The position numbers and the translations under genes were made by a program. Source: Lawsonibacter hominis (GTDB lineage: Bacteria > Bacillota > Clostridia > Oscillospirales > Oscillospiraceae). From it: DNA of 64,000 nucleotides. Positions 1 to 7,235 of the stretch are shown here, in pieces (the first letter of the stretch is position 1; each line of letters opens with the position of its first letter). The notes below the pieces were generated by a model, which worked only from the letters and a program-made list of their open reading frames with translations, did not search any database and was not told the DNA's origin. The stretch covers positions 166,776 through 230,775 of the forward strand of contig NZ_JACOPP010000004.1 of assembly GCF_014287895.1 (NCBI RefSeq), written 5' to 3'.

Positions 1-1
1 G

Positions 2-766
2 CCCAGGCCGCCGCAGGCAAGGGCCTTTGCCGTCCTGGGCGTGCGCCATCGGGGCGCAGAGCGGGCCGAGCCGGTACGCTTCCTGCAGGAGCGCGGCTAC
101 ACCCTCCAGAGCATCCTTCCCTATGAGGCCAGCCTGGATCAGATCGAAGCGCTGCCCGGCGTCTCCTTTACGCTGGTTCTGGACGGGACGGGACTGGGAG
201 TCGCCCGGTCCCTCCAGTCGGAGTTCGGTATTCCCTTCGTCCGTTTCGACCAAAAGCTGGACCTGGAGCGGATCACGGAAGCTTGGCGCCAGCTGGCCCG
301 GCTGACCGGCGAACCTCTGGCATCCTGGATCGGCGCCCAGCGCCGGGAGGCCGCCGCCCGGTCGGAGGCGCTGCGTCCCCTGGTGGGCGGCAAGACCTTT
401 TTTTACAGCCAGGTCATCCTCTATCCTTTTGAGACCTGCCTGTTCCTGTCCCGCCTGGGGATGATCCCCACCTGCATTTTTCTGGGCAGCGTGCTGGACC
501 ACACGGACGAGTCCCGTCTGGCGCTGGCCGGGCAGGCCGATCCGCTGCTGCTGCAAAACGCCAGTTCGGACGCCGTGGAGGCCATGCTGGCCGAACAGAC
601 GCCGGATTACTTCATCGGCGCCGCAGGCCAGGCGATCCGGCGCTATCCTGTGCGCCACGTAAACTTCCGCACCATCCCGGTGGAGGCCGGCTTTTCCTTC
701 TACCGCAGCTGCCTGTCTCAGCTTGGGGACGCCGCCGGGGCCGCAGGAGAGGAGTACGCGCGATGA
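2..766 (+). CDS. Nitrogenase component 1-like protein, first of a pair (5' end outside the window)
   Basis: The frame is open from base 2 with no convincing start, so the gene begins upstream; 254 residues are visible. The fold signature is that of the NifD/NifK/BchN oxidoreductase family: Rossmann-like segments such as 'FTLVLDGTGLGVARSL' and 'IPFVRFDQKLDLERI', then 'GKTFFYSQVILYPFETC' and 'PDYFIGAAGQAIRRYPV', where nitrogenase alpha/beta subunits carry their third domain. The stop overlaps the start of the next gene by 4 bp (ATGA), so the two are translationally coupled like a heterodimer pair. I see no motif that would make it true nitrogenase NifD. The function is unknown; it belongs with the uncharacterised nitrogenase-like proteins of anaerobes. 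Confidence 0.7.
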   Translation, partial: PRPPQARAFAVLGVRHRGAERAEPVRFLQERGYTLQSILPYEASLDQIEALPGVSFTLVLDGTGLGVARSLQSEFGIPFVRFDQKLDLERITEAWRQLARLTGEPLASWIGAQRREAAARSEALRPLVGGKTFFYSQVILYPFETCLFLSRLGMIPTCIFLGSVLDHTDESRLALAGQADPLLLQNASSDAVEAMLAEQTPDYFIGAAGQAIRRYPVRHVNFRTIPVEAGFSFYRSCLSQLGDAAGAAGEEYAR

Positions 767-1911
767 ACGTGTTTGAGACCCTGCCTCCCATATCGCCCCG
801 GATGGGCTTTCTGCGGACCGTATCCGGCTGGCTGGACGCCGCCCTGGTGGAGTTCGGCCCGGAAGGGACTATGCACTACGCCCAGTCCGCTCTCCAGGGC
901 GGGGCGGAAAACCTCTTTACCTCCGGCATGGAGGAACGTCAGGTCATTTTCGGGGACACCCGGCCGCTGGAAGACGCGCTCCGGGCGGTAGATGCGGCCC
1001 GTGCCCCCGGTCTGCTTTTTCTTACCTCTTCTCCGGTCAGCGAGATCATCGGCGCTGATCTGGAACAAGTCCGCCGCCAGCTGCAGCCCGGTCTTCGGGC
1101 CCGCTTGTCCGTGTGGGACCGGGTGCCGGTGCAGGGCACGGAGCAGGACGGGCAGCGCAGCGCCTATGCCGCAGGGGCCGATTACCTGCGCACCCTGCCG
1201 CCCAAAGCGGACCGCGGCGCGGCCGGCGGCGTCGTGGTGCTGGGGCTGGACCAGACCGATTGGAACGGCCGTTCCGATCTGAACGAACTGCGCCGCATGT
1301 TCGCGGACTATTTCGGCCTGGCCTGCCGCAACGACCCGCAGGGCCGCTACCGCCTGGAGGAACTTCGATCCGCCCGGCTGCTGCTGGCCGCTTCTCCCGC
1401 TGCGCTGCCGTTGGCGGAAGCCGCGCAGGCGCTGTGGGGCGTTCCCGTTTGCCGGGGGCTTCCTTACGGGGTACGGGGCAGCGCCCGGCTGGTGGAATCC
1501 GTATCCCGCCTTTTGGAACAGGCGCCCTCCCCGGCCTGGTCAGCCGACCGCCGGGAGGCGGAGCAGGCCGTGCGGGAATTCCAATTTGCCCTCCGCCCCT
1601 GGCCAAAACGGGAGCTCCGGCTCTGTGTGCGGCCGGAACGCGCAGCTTGTTTGGCTTCCTTTCTTTCCGGCGAACTGAAGCTTTCCGTCTCGACGCCGCC
1701 GGAGCACGCGTTTCTGACGCAGCCTCCAGCCGGGGCGGTCCTGCTGGGCAGCGGCATTTTGTGCCGCCTGTATCCGCAGCACCCTTCCCTGTGCCTGGAT
1801 ACGCCCGTCCTTCACCAGCAATTGTTCAGCACCCATCTTCCGTTCGCAGGGATCCGGGGTACGGCGAATCTGCTGTCCGCCCTATACCCCCTCCTGACGG
1901 AGGATGTCTGA
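763..1911 (+). CDS. Nitrogenase component 1-like protein, second of a pair
   Basis: This 382-residue protein carries the N-terminal NifD/K layout: 'GPEGTMHY' (about residue 33), 'TSGMEERQVIFGDTRPL' (about 52-68) and 'LFLTSSPVSEIIGADLE' (about 87-103). In nitrogenase and its relatives these positions hold cluster-ligand cysteines (GPxGC, and a Cys before the E-x-IGDD motif). Here they are Thr and Ser, so the classical cluster site is missing. It overlaps the upstream paralogue by 4 bp. The family assignment is firm to moderate; the substrate is unknown. No reductase (NifH-like) gene is visible, but the operon extends beyond the window. Confidence 0.72.
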   Translation: MNVFETLPPISPRMGFLRTVSGWLDAALVEFGPEGTMHYAQSALQGGAENLFTSGMEERQVIFGDTRPLEDALRAVDAARAPGLLFLTSSPVSEIIGADLEQVRRQLQPGLRARLSVWDRVPVQGTEQDGQRSAYAAGADYLRTLPPKADRGAAGGVVVLGLDQTDWNGRSDLNELRRMFADYFGLACRNDPQGRYRLEELRSARLLLAASPAALPLAEAAQALWGVPVCRGLPYGVRGSARLVESVSRLLEQAPSPAWSADRREAEQAVREFQFALRPWPKRELRLCVRPERAACLASFLSGELKLSVSTPPEHAFLTQPPAGAVLLGSGILCRLYPQHPSLCLDTPVLHQQLFSTHLPFAGIRGTANLLSALYPLLTEDV

Positions 1912-1980
1912 TCGCGGACACTCGCCGCGTCTGTCTGCGCTTCGTGAGTCCCACGAAGTGACTCATTTCCATTCTGGCCG

Positions 1981-2025
1981 GCAGGACCTCCGGAGCGCGT
2001 CGTCCGCGCGTTCCGGAGGTCCTGC
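1981..2025 (+). terminator. Long GC-rich hairpin after the nitrogenase-like pair
   Basis: An almost perfect inverted repeat (GCAGGACCTCCGGA-GCGCG, 5-nt loop, then its complement with one bulge) lies 70 bp after the stop. It is followed only by a short pyrimidine run (CCCGTTTCTG), so it may be a weak intrinsic terminator or an mRNA-stabilising hairpin. Between 2026 and 2290 I see nothing coding. Confidence 0.55.
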
Positions 2026-2290
2026 CCGTTTCTGCCGTTCAACCGGGCCAAACGGGTCCGCATCCGTTTAATACGCTTTCCCAGAAGCGGGCCCCCGATG
2101 AACGCATCCCGTGCAGGATGCAGAAGAAGGCTCATACCCCCGCCGAAACGCCTTTTCCATTCCGATGCCGAACAAATGGAACGGTTGACCCCATAAGGAA
2201 GCTGGTCACCTAACAAAAAATCCATATTGATTCTCTCCGCATGGTAGAATGGAGTTCCTACACGGCGCCTGCCAAGGGAGGGCGATCACT

Positions 2291-3022
2291 ATGGACTGCC
2301 AAGATTCGATCACAGAAGGCGCAGAACGCAGGAAGGGACAGCATCTTGGACGTGAAGAAAGAGGAGCCATCCAGCATCGCAAGCGTCAGGTCCGGGCCGG
2401 CAATCTTGATTTGGCTGTGACGGAGCTGCCGGAGGCGGTAAAGCAAACGCGACACAAAACGTTGAAGCCCCGCGTGGACAAAAAGAACTACGGCAGCAGC
2501 ATCTCTGTGCAGTCTGTAATTGCAGCGCTTCGCATCAGGGAAGACCACGGGGAAGGCGATAGCGTGGTGGACAGGAAGTCTGGCAAGAAGGCCGTTAGCC
2601 TCTCTCTGTTGGAGAAGAAAACGGAAAGCTACGTCGCCCTCCATCTTCTCGGCAAGAACCTGGATTCCGTGCTGAACGCCACGCAGCTGCGCAAAGAGGC
2701 GTTTGGGGAAACGTTCTCACAGGTCTTTAAGAGCATTACCGGGGACAACGGCCCGGAGTTCTCCGGTTTTGCCCAGGTTGAAAACTGGGGCAGCCAGGTC
2801 TCCTCCGCCCCCCTCCCCCTCTTGGGAACGTCCTCAGAATGCGCGCCATAACGGCCTGCTTCGGACTTTCGTCCCAAAAGGCGTATCCATAGAATCATTC
2901 TACCCTGCGTACATTCTGTCTGCTGCTGATGAGCTGAACGGGAGGCCCCGCAAGAAGCGGGGCTGCCGTCCCCGGAAGAACGGTTTGAACGGTTCCTCGC
3001 CTCTGTTTACGCAGCCGCGTAA
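2291..3022 (+). pseudogene. Degraded IS30-family transposase
   Basis: Pieces of an IS30 transposase can be read in order but in different frames. First comes 'KGQHLGREERGAIQ', a helix-turn-helix start. Then 'LLEKKTESYVALHL' and 'FSQVFKSITGDNGPEF', which hold a catalytic Asp. After a frameshift near 2810 come 'SWERPQNARHNGLLRTFVPKG', holding the catalytic Glu region, and 'ADELNGRPRKKRG'. A second shift near 2970 restores 'PEERFERFLASVYAA' before a stop at 3020-3022. The DNA-binding part looks shortened: about 245 residues remain of the usual 330-380. It is inactive. No terminal inverted repeats could be fixed. Confidence 0.8.
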
Positions 3023-3165
3023 CCGTCTGTTGGCGTTTTACAGGTCGCGCCGCGCTTCCATACGGGCCTTTGGCCGGAGCGTATTCCATTGGCACCGGGG
3101 AAGGCATGCCGCTGTTCCAGCCCGGCAAAACCAAACAGGCCCGCAAACCTGTCCCTGACGCGCCA

Positions 3166-3208
3166 AAAGAAGGTACCGTCTCTGAAATCCTGAGACGGTA
3201 CCTTCTTT
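3166..3208 (-). terminator. 17-bp perfect hairpin after the tRNA fragment
   Basis: AAAGAAGGTACCGTCTC and its exact complement flank a 9-nt loop. On the minus strand it directly follows the CCA end of the displaced tRNA 3' piece and runs into TTCTTTTGG, as a tRNA terminator would. It is the counterpart of the terminator at 5735-5771 after the intact tRNA. Confidence 0.7.
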
Positions 3209-3243
3209 GGTTGCGGGGGAAGGATTTGAGCCTTCGGCCTCCG
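3208..3243 (-). repeat. Displaced 3' end of initiator tRNA gene (candidate att repeat)
   Basis: These 36 bp match the 3' end (acceptor strand, T-arm and CCA) of the tRNA-fMet gene at 5773-5808 at 34 of 36 positions. They lie in the same orientation. The rest of a tRNA is absent upstream. Such a 3'-end copy is the usual footprint of site-specific integration into a tRNA gene. It therefore marks 3.2-5.8 kb as a probable small integrated island. Confidence 0.75.
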
Positions 3244-3416
3244 CGTGATTGTGCGCCAAATTTGAACGGGAGCCCGCCTGGCCGTAAATCTGAGCAGGCC
3301 TGGATGGTCGTCTTGCCCCCCTTTGGTACGCTGACCTGGCGCATATCATAAGAGGGTTTGATATAGTGTCCTTTGGGTCTGTACGTTTTAGGGGCATCTG
3401 CAATCCCGTACTCCGT

Positions 3417-4982
3417 TTACAGCCCTCGCCGCTTCTGACGGCCATACTCTATTTGATACTGTTTGATTTTCCGGCAGACCGTAGACGCATGCAGATTCAG
3501 CTTCTTCCCTGCTTCCTGCAGTGTGGAAGAACCGCGCAAGGCGTATTCTAACAGCTGTTTTTCATAGGCGCATACAGCGGCATTGAAGTCAATTTCTTCT
3601 TCCAGGCCCGGGACGGCAGGTACCATGGGCTTACGCGGCTCTTCGGCCAGGAGCACCCCTTTGTCAAGATTCAAAAGCCCCGCCAGCATCTCGTCTCCCA
3701 CTTGTCCGATCCCGGAGCTGCATAGAACTAAGTATTCGATCAGATTCTCCAGTTCCCGGATATTGCCCGGCCATGAGTATTCCTTCATATAGTCCAACTG
3801 ACGCTGCGTCAGGTGAAAACTTCGGCTGTATTTCCGGCTGAAGCGGTCGATAAAATGATCACAGAGGGCCTCCAAGTCCTGCTGCCGCTCCCGCAGGGGC
3901 GGTACACGGATCGGGATCACATTTAGGCGATAATACAGATCCTGGCGGAATCCCCCTTCCGCCACCTTCTTTTTGAGATCCGCATTGGTCAGCGCCAGGA
4001 AGCGGATGTTCAGCCGGATTGGCTTGGTGCCGCCAATCCGGGTGATCTCTTGGGATTGGATTGCGCGCAGGAGTTTCACCTGGAGATCCATCGACATATC
4101 GCCGATCTCATCCAGCATGAGCGTACCGTTGTTGGCATACTCGAACAGGCCGATCTTTCCCTTGGTATTGGCTCCGGTAAACGCGCCTTTCTCATAACCG
4201 AACAGCTCCGATTCCAACAAGTGAGCCGGAATGGAAGCACAGTTGATCTTTACATATGGTTTGTCGTTGCGCAGGCTCCTGCGGTAGATCTCATCTGCGA
4301 TGACCTCTTTCCCCACGCCCGACTCCCCGGTAATCAGAATGGACGCATCTGTGGGGGCGACATGATCGATCAGGACACCAATCTGCTCCAGGGAGCCATA
4401 GCGCCCAACCATCCCCTCGGACAGCTCCTTGGCGGATTCCTTATTGATCGACTTCGGCTTTAGAGAATTCACCTCGTGGACAAACGTTTCAAAATCATCC
4501 TGAAGGGAACGCAGAGAGGGGATTGGGCGGCTGCACGCTACCACCTGCCGTAAGCTTCCGTCGGGACGAAACAGCGGCGTGCCCACGACGTATCCCATAA
4601 GGGGCTGCTCCGTCTTGTAAGTTGTAGAGAGACGAAACACCTGCTTTTTCCCCTCCAGCACGCTGCAGACCGCTCCTCCGGTAAACAGCTTGTCCGTCCC
4701 AATCAGCTGGTGGATATCTTTCCCCAGCACGTCCTCCTCTGTAATGCCGGTATTTTTAGTGTAGGCAAGATTAATATATAGAACGATCCCGTCGGCATCT
4801 GTAATCAGAAGGCTGTCGTCCAGGTGATCCGTCACTTCTTTAAAGTCGATCCCCCGGTCATGGAACACCGCCAAGGCTCGGTCGATTCCATTGAGCGCGG
4901 TCACAAGGTGCTGGTCCTGTACCGAGGCGATCAACTTCTGCAGTGCAATGCGTGTATCGCGGATTGCGACATATTGGTCCAT
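3417..4982 (-). CDS. Sigma-54-dependent PAS-AAA-Fis transcriptional activator
   Basis: This is an enhancer-binding protein of 521 residues. A PAS sensor domain spans about 50-155. The AAA+ domain has Walker A 'GESGVGKE' (219-226), the sigma-54 contact loop GAFTGA (266-271), Walker B 'LMLDEIGD' (about 288-295) and 'WPGNIRELENLIEYL'. A Fis-type helix-turn-helix ends the protein ('STLQEAGKKLNLHASTVCRK'). The start is supported by GGAAAGGAAAA before ATG at 4982. It is divergent from a cyclase-family gene that has a sigma-54 promoter at 5201-5216, its obvious target. The PAS domain probably senses a small carboxylate or metabolite; the ligand is unknown. Confidence 0.92.
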   Translation of the reverse strand: MDQYVAIRDTRIALQKLIASVQDQHLVTALNGIDRALAVFHDRGIDFKEVTDHLDDSLLITDADGIVLYINLAYTKNTGITEEDVLGKDIHQLIGTDKLFTGGAVCSVLEGKKQVFRLSTTYKTEQPLMGYVVGTPLFRPDGSLRQVVACSRPIPSLRSLQDDFETFVHEVNSLKPKSINKESAKELSEGMVGRYGSLEQIGVLIDHVAPTDASILITGESGVGKEVIADEIYRRSLRNDKPYVKINCASIPAHLLESELFGYEKGAFTGANTKGKIGLFEYANNGTLMLDEIGDMSMDLQVKLLRAIQSQEITRIGGTKPIRLNIRFLALTNADLKKKVAEGGFRQDLYYRLNVIPIRVPPLRERQQDLEALCDHFIDRFSRKYSRSFHLTQRQLDYMKEYSWPGNIRELENLIEYLVLCSSGIGQVGDEMLAGLLNLDKGVLLAEEPRKPMVPAVPGLEEEIDFNAAVCAYEKQLLEYALRGSSTLQEAGKKLNLHASTVCRKIKQYQIEYGRQKRRGL

Positions 4983-5046
4983 ATCATTTTCCTTTCCTGG
5001 AGAGGCTGGCGTTAAATTTTATTATATAGTATATCATAATTTCCGT

Positions 5047-5096
5047 TTTGCAACAAGAAAAGAAAAGCGCATTGCACATTTGCAATCTGCAACAAG
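5047..5096. promoter_or_regulatory. Candidate upstream activating sequences for the sigma-54 activator
   Basis: An AT-rich stretch between the activator gene and its target holds clustered TTGCAA-type motifs: TTTTGCAACAAG, the dyad ATTGCACATTTGCAAT, and CTGCAACAAG. It lies about 105-155 bp upstream of the sigma-54 promoter, the usual distance for an enhancer. The binding protein is inferred to be the product of the 3417-4982 gene. Confidence 0.5.
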
Positions 5097-5200
5097 GAAT
5101 CCGATAAAAAATCGGCGTTTTTTGTCGCATACAGGGAAATAACGCTGTAACAGGGGCACGTTCCCACTACGGCCATTTTTCAGCGAACATTCCGGAAAGT

Positions 5201-5216
5201 TGGCATGACGCTTGCA
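5201..5216 (+). promoter_or_regulatory. Sigma-54 (-24/-12) promoter
   Basis: TGGCAT-N5-TTGCA fits the -24/-12 consensus TGGCAC-N5-TTGCW with one mismatch and the invariant GG and GC pairs spaced correctly. The start codon of the cyclase gene lies 72 bp downstream behind AGAAGGAGAAA. The divergent neighbour encodes a sigma-54 activator. Confidence 0.85.
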
Positions 5217-5287
5217 GGCATTATATATAGTCCTCCCGCAAAGGTATATCGATCCTGTCAAATCAAAAAAGAAGGAGAAATTACATT

Positions 5288-5617
5288 ATGGGAAAGCAAG
5301 TGCTCGTAGACCTGTCCCACCCCTTTGGCCGCGGTAATCCGCTGTGGCCGTCCAACGGCGATTTCCACATCGACCGGGTGCAGCATATGCCTATGCATTA
5401 TCGGCTGCTCCAGACCTTTAACGACTTCCACATGCACAACTCGACCCATGCCGACTCCCCCTCCCACGTGATCCCGGAATCCCCGTACACCCATGAGCTC
5501 CCGCTGGAGAATTATTACGGGGAAGCGGTCTGTCTGGACATCCCCAAAAAGCACTGGGAGCTGATCACCGTAGCGGATATCGAGAATGCGGCGGCCAGAG
5601 TGGAGGGCGGCGGATAG
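5288..5617 (+). pseudogene. Cyclase-family (kynurenine formamidase-like) hydrolase, C-terminally truncated
   Basis: The 109-residue product has the start of a cyclase/kynurenine formamidase fold: 'VDLSHPFGRGNPLWP' and the metal-binding motif HxxTHxDxPxH as 'HNSTHADSPSH' (residues 50-60; the usual Gly of HxGTH is Ser). Family members are about 200-260 residues, so the second half is missing and the frame ends in a Gly-rich junction followed at once by a hairpin and tRNA genes. It is probably a deletion remnant left when distal genes of a sigma-54 operon were lost. The ribosome-binding site AAGGAG is good, so a short protein may still be made. Confidence 0.75.
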
Positions 5618-5620
5618 TGG

Positions 5621-5661
5621 AGAAGGGCGGTAGCCCCAGCGTGGGCCGCCGTCCTTCTTTT
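5621..5661 (+). terminator. Hairpin after truncated cyclase gene
   Basis: AGAAGGGCGG pairs with CCGCCGTCCTTCT (one bulge) and is followed by TTTTC. It lies 4 bp past the stop codon. Confidence 0.6.
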
Positions 5662-5734
5662 CAAATCACGAGAGTGTTTCTGTGGCTTGCGCGCCAGATA
5701 TGCGCCAAATCATGCTTTAAGCAGACAACAAAAG

Positions 5735-5771
5735 AAAATCCCTGGAACCGTTGCGGCTCCAGGGATATCTT
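5735..5771 (-). terminator. Intrinsic terminator after tRNA-fMet
   Basis: The stem ATCCCTGGA / TCCAGGGAT lies immediately 3' of the tRNA CCA end. On the minus strand it is followed by TTTTCTTTTG. Confidence 0.8.
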
Positions 5772-5772
5772 C

Positions 5773-5849
<77 letters not shown>

Positions 5850-5852
5850 ATA

Positions 5853-5939
5853 TGGTGCCGGAGACCGGGGTCGAACCGGCACGGGATCTCTCCCACGGGA
5901 TTTTAAGTCCCGGGCGTCTGCCAATTCCGCCACTCCGGC
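5853..5939 (-). tRNA. tRNA-Leu (TAA)
   Basis: A class II tRNA with a long variable arm is read on the minus strand. The acceptor GCCGGAG pairs with CTCCGGC, the anticodon TAA sits in the loop ACTTAAAAT, and CCA is encoded. It is 3 bp upstream of the initiator tRNA gene and shares its promoter. Confidence 0.95.
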
Positions 5940-5979
5940 ATGGAGGGCCCTAGTCTCACTTGCTTTTTAGTGCTTGAAT

Positions 5980-6008
5980 AGAATATCATATCTACCCCTC
6001 TTTGTCAA
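5980..6008 (-). promoter_or_regulatory. Sigma-70-type promoter of the tRNA pair
   Basis: On the minus strand TTGACA, a 17-bp spacer and TATTCT stand about 40 bp before the tRNA-Leu 5' end. The IS-flanking repeat begins only 5 bp upstream of the -35 box, so the insertion spared this promoter. Confidence 0.85.
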
Positions 6009-6012
6009 GAAC

Positions 6013-6037
6013 TTTTTTGATGCTCCTGTTTGATACA
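6013..6037 (+). repeat. 25-bp direct repeat, left copy, flanking the IS element
   Basis: A run of six T followed by GATGCTCCTGTTTGATACA is identical to 7088-7112. It abuts the left terminal inverted repeat of the insertion sequence and is read as a target-site duplication, which would be unusually long. Confidence 0.8.
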
Positions 6038-7087
6038 TGTAAGAGTACAATACATATTGGACAGATGAATAAAAAAGGATGAAGGAAATGGCCTCATCGG
6101 ATAAAGTTGAGTTACCACACAACAACTTGATGAGAGGGGGTCATATCCTTCATGAGCAAGCGTATAACACAAGACATGGCGTATCGGCAATCCCTGATGA
6201 AATACGCGGAGAACTACGGGGTCAGCCGCGCCAGCCGGAAGTACAACAAGAGCCGGTCATACATCTACTTCTGGAAGACCCGCTGGGACGGGACGGTGCA
6301 GTCCCTGGCCTGCCCGTCCAGACGCCCGCACAGCCATCCCAATCAGCACACAGAGGCGGATCTGAAGCTGATCCGGGATATGCGCCGCAGAAACCCCAAG
6401 TTAGGTATGGTGGAACTGTGGCACCGCCTGCGGCAGCGGGGCTATACCCGCCGCCCGGAGAGCTTGTTCCGGGTCATGCGCAAGCTGGGACTGTTCCCGC
6501 AGGCCGAGAAGAAAAACGCATACAAACCCAAGCCTTACGAGCAGATGACCTATCCCGGCCAGCGGGTCCAGGTGGATGTGAAAGTAGTGCCCCGCAGGCG
6601 TATTGCAGACCAGGAGCTTCGCCTGTTCCAATATACGGCTATTGGCGAGTTCACCCGCCTGCGCTTCCCGGCTTCCTACCCCGAGCAAACGACTTACTCC
6701 TCCGCCGATTTCCTGAAAAAGTTGCGGAAGTGGTATGCCTGCCGAGGCATCCGGGTGGAGTGCGTCCAAACGGATAACGGTTTTGAGTTCACCAACCGCT
6801 TTCCCAACAGCAAGTGGGACCTTCCCACCCTGTTTGAAGCTGCCGCCGCTAAACCAGGCATCCGGCACAAACTCATCCGTCCTTATACACCCCGCCACAA
6901 CGGTAAAGTGGAACGTAGACACCGGGAGGACCAGAAACGGTTCTATGCTTCTCACACTTTTTTTCCTTGGACGACTTTAAAAACCAGCTCGCCATCCACA
7001 ACCGCCGCTCCAACAACTTCCCCATGGGGCCCCTTCACCGGCTTTCTCCCGCAGAGTCCACTGTCCAATATGTTTGACTAACCTACA
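6038..7087 (+). mobile_element. IS481-like insertion sequence, about 1050 bp
   Basis: The ends are 27-bp imperfect inverted repeats that begin TGTA and share an exact inner block ACATATTGGACAG. Left is read from 6038; right is read from 7087 on the other strand. One DDE transposase gene lies between them. The 25-bp direct repeats outside the inverted repeats define the insertion point next to the tRNA promoter. Confidence 0.8.
6152..7081 (+). CDS. DDE transposase (IS481-like) with a -1 shift at a T7 run
   Basis: The 309-residue frame has an N-terminal helix-turn-helix region ('ENYGVSRASRKYNKSRSYIY') and an rve/DDE integrase core: the first Asp in 'QRVQVDVKVV', the second in 'VQTDNGFEF', and Glu in 'HNGKVERRHREDQKRFY'. 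After residue 271 the sequence stops resembling the family. The family-like C-terminus ('SLDDFKNQLAIHNRRSNN', stop at 7075-7077) continues in the -1 frame from the heptamer T TTT TTT at 6958-6964. Either a base was lost or the element uses programmed -1 frameshifting. The start ATG follows GAGAGGGGG. Confidence 0.85.
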   Translation: MSKRITQDMAYRQSLMKYAENYGVSRASRKYNKSRSYIYFWKTRWDGTVQSLACPSRRPHSHPNQHTEADLKLIRDMRRRNPKLGMVELWHRLRQRGYTRRPESLFRVMRKLGLFPQAEKKNAYKPKPYEQMTYPGQRVQVDVKVVPRRRIADQELRLFQYTAIGEFTRLRFPASYPEQTTYSSADFLKKLRKWYACRGIRVECVQTDNGFEFTNRFPNSKWDLPTLFEAAAAKPGIRHKLIRPYTPRHNGKVERRHREDQKRFYASHTFFPWTTLKTSSPSTTAAPTTSPWGPFTGFLPQSPLSNMFD

Positions 7088-7112
7088 TTTTTTGATGCTC
7101 CTGTTTGATACA
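7088..7112 (+). repeat. 25-bp direct repeat, right copy, flanking the IS element
   Basis: This copy is identical to 6013-6037 and abuts the right inverted repeat of the insertion sequence. Confidence 0.8.
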
Positions 7113-7154
7113 AACTCCATGCCAGTTCCCGGCCCCTGCGGCGGACAGGCAAAA

Positions 7155-7188
7155 ACCGGGAGGTCTCAAATCAATGAGACCTCCCGGT
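7155..7188 (-). terminator. Intrinsic terminator of the antiporter gene
   Basis: The perfect 14-bp stem ACCGGGAGGTCTCA with a 6-nt loop is followed on the minus strand by TTTTTGCC. It lies about 50 bp after the stop of the 7236-8906 gene. Confidence 0.9.
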
Positions 7189-7235
7189 AAGCAATTACCT
7201 ATGGTGTTCTCTCAGAGACACCGCTTCGCGCCTGC

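Noticed and set aside
1812..2225. 137-residue frame on the minus strand after the nitrogenase-like genes
   Set aside because: It crosses a strong hairpin and overlaps the upstream gene. No motif or ribosome-binding site was found.
3070..3351. 93-residue frame containing 'LRGKDLSLRPPR'
   Set aside because: The same artefact, from the displaced tRNA 3' fragment and its terminator.
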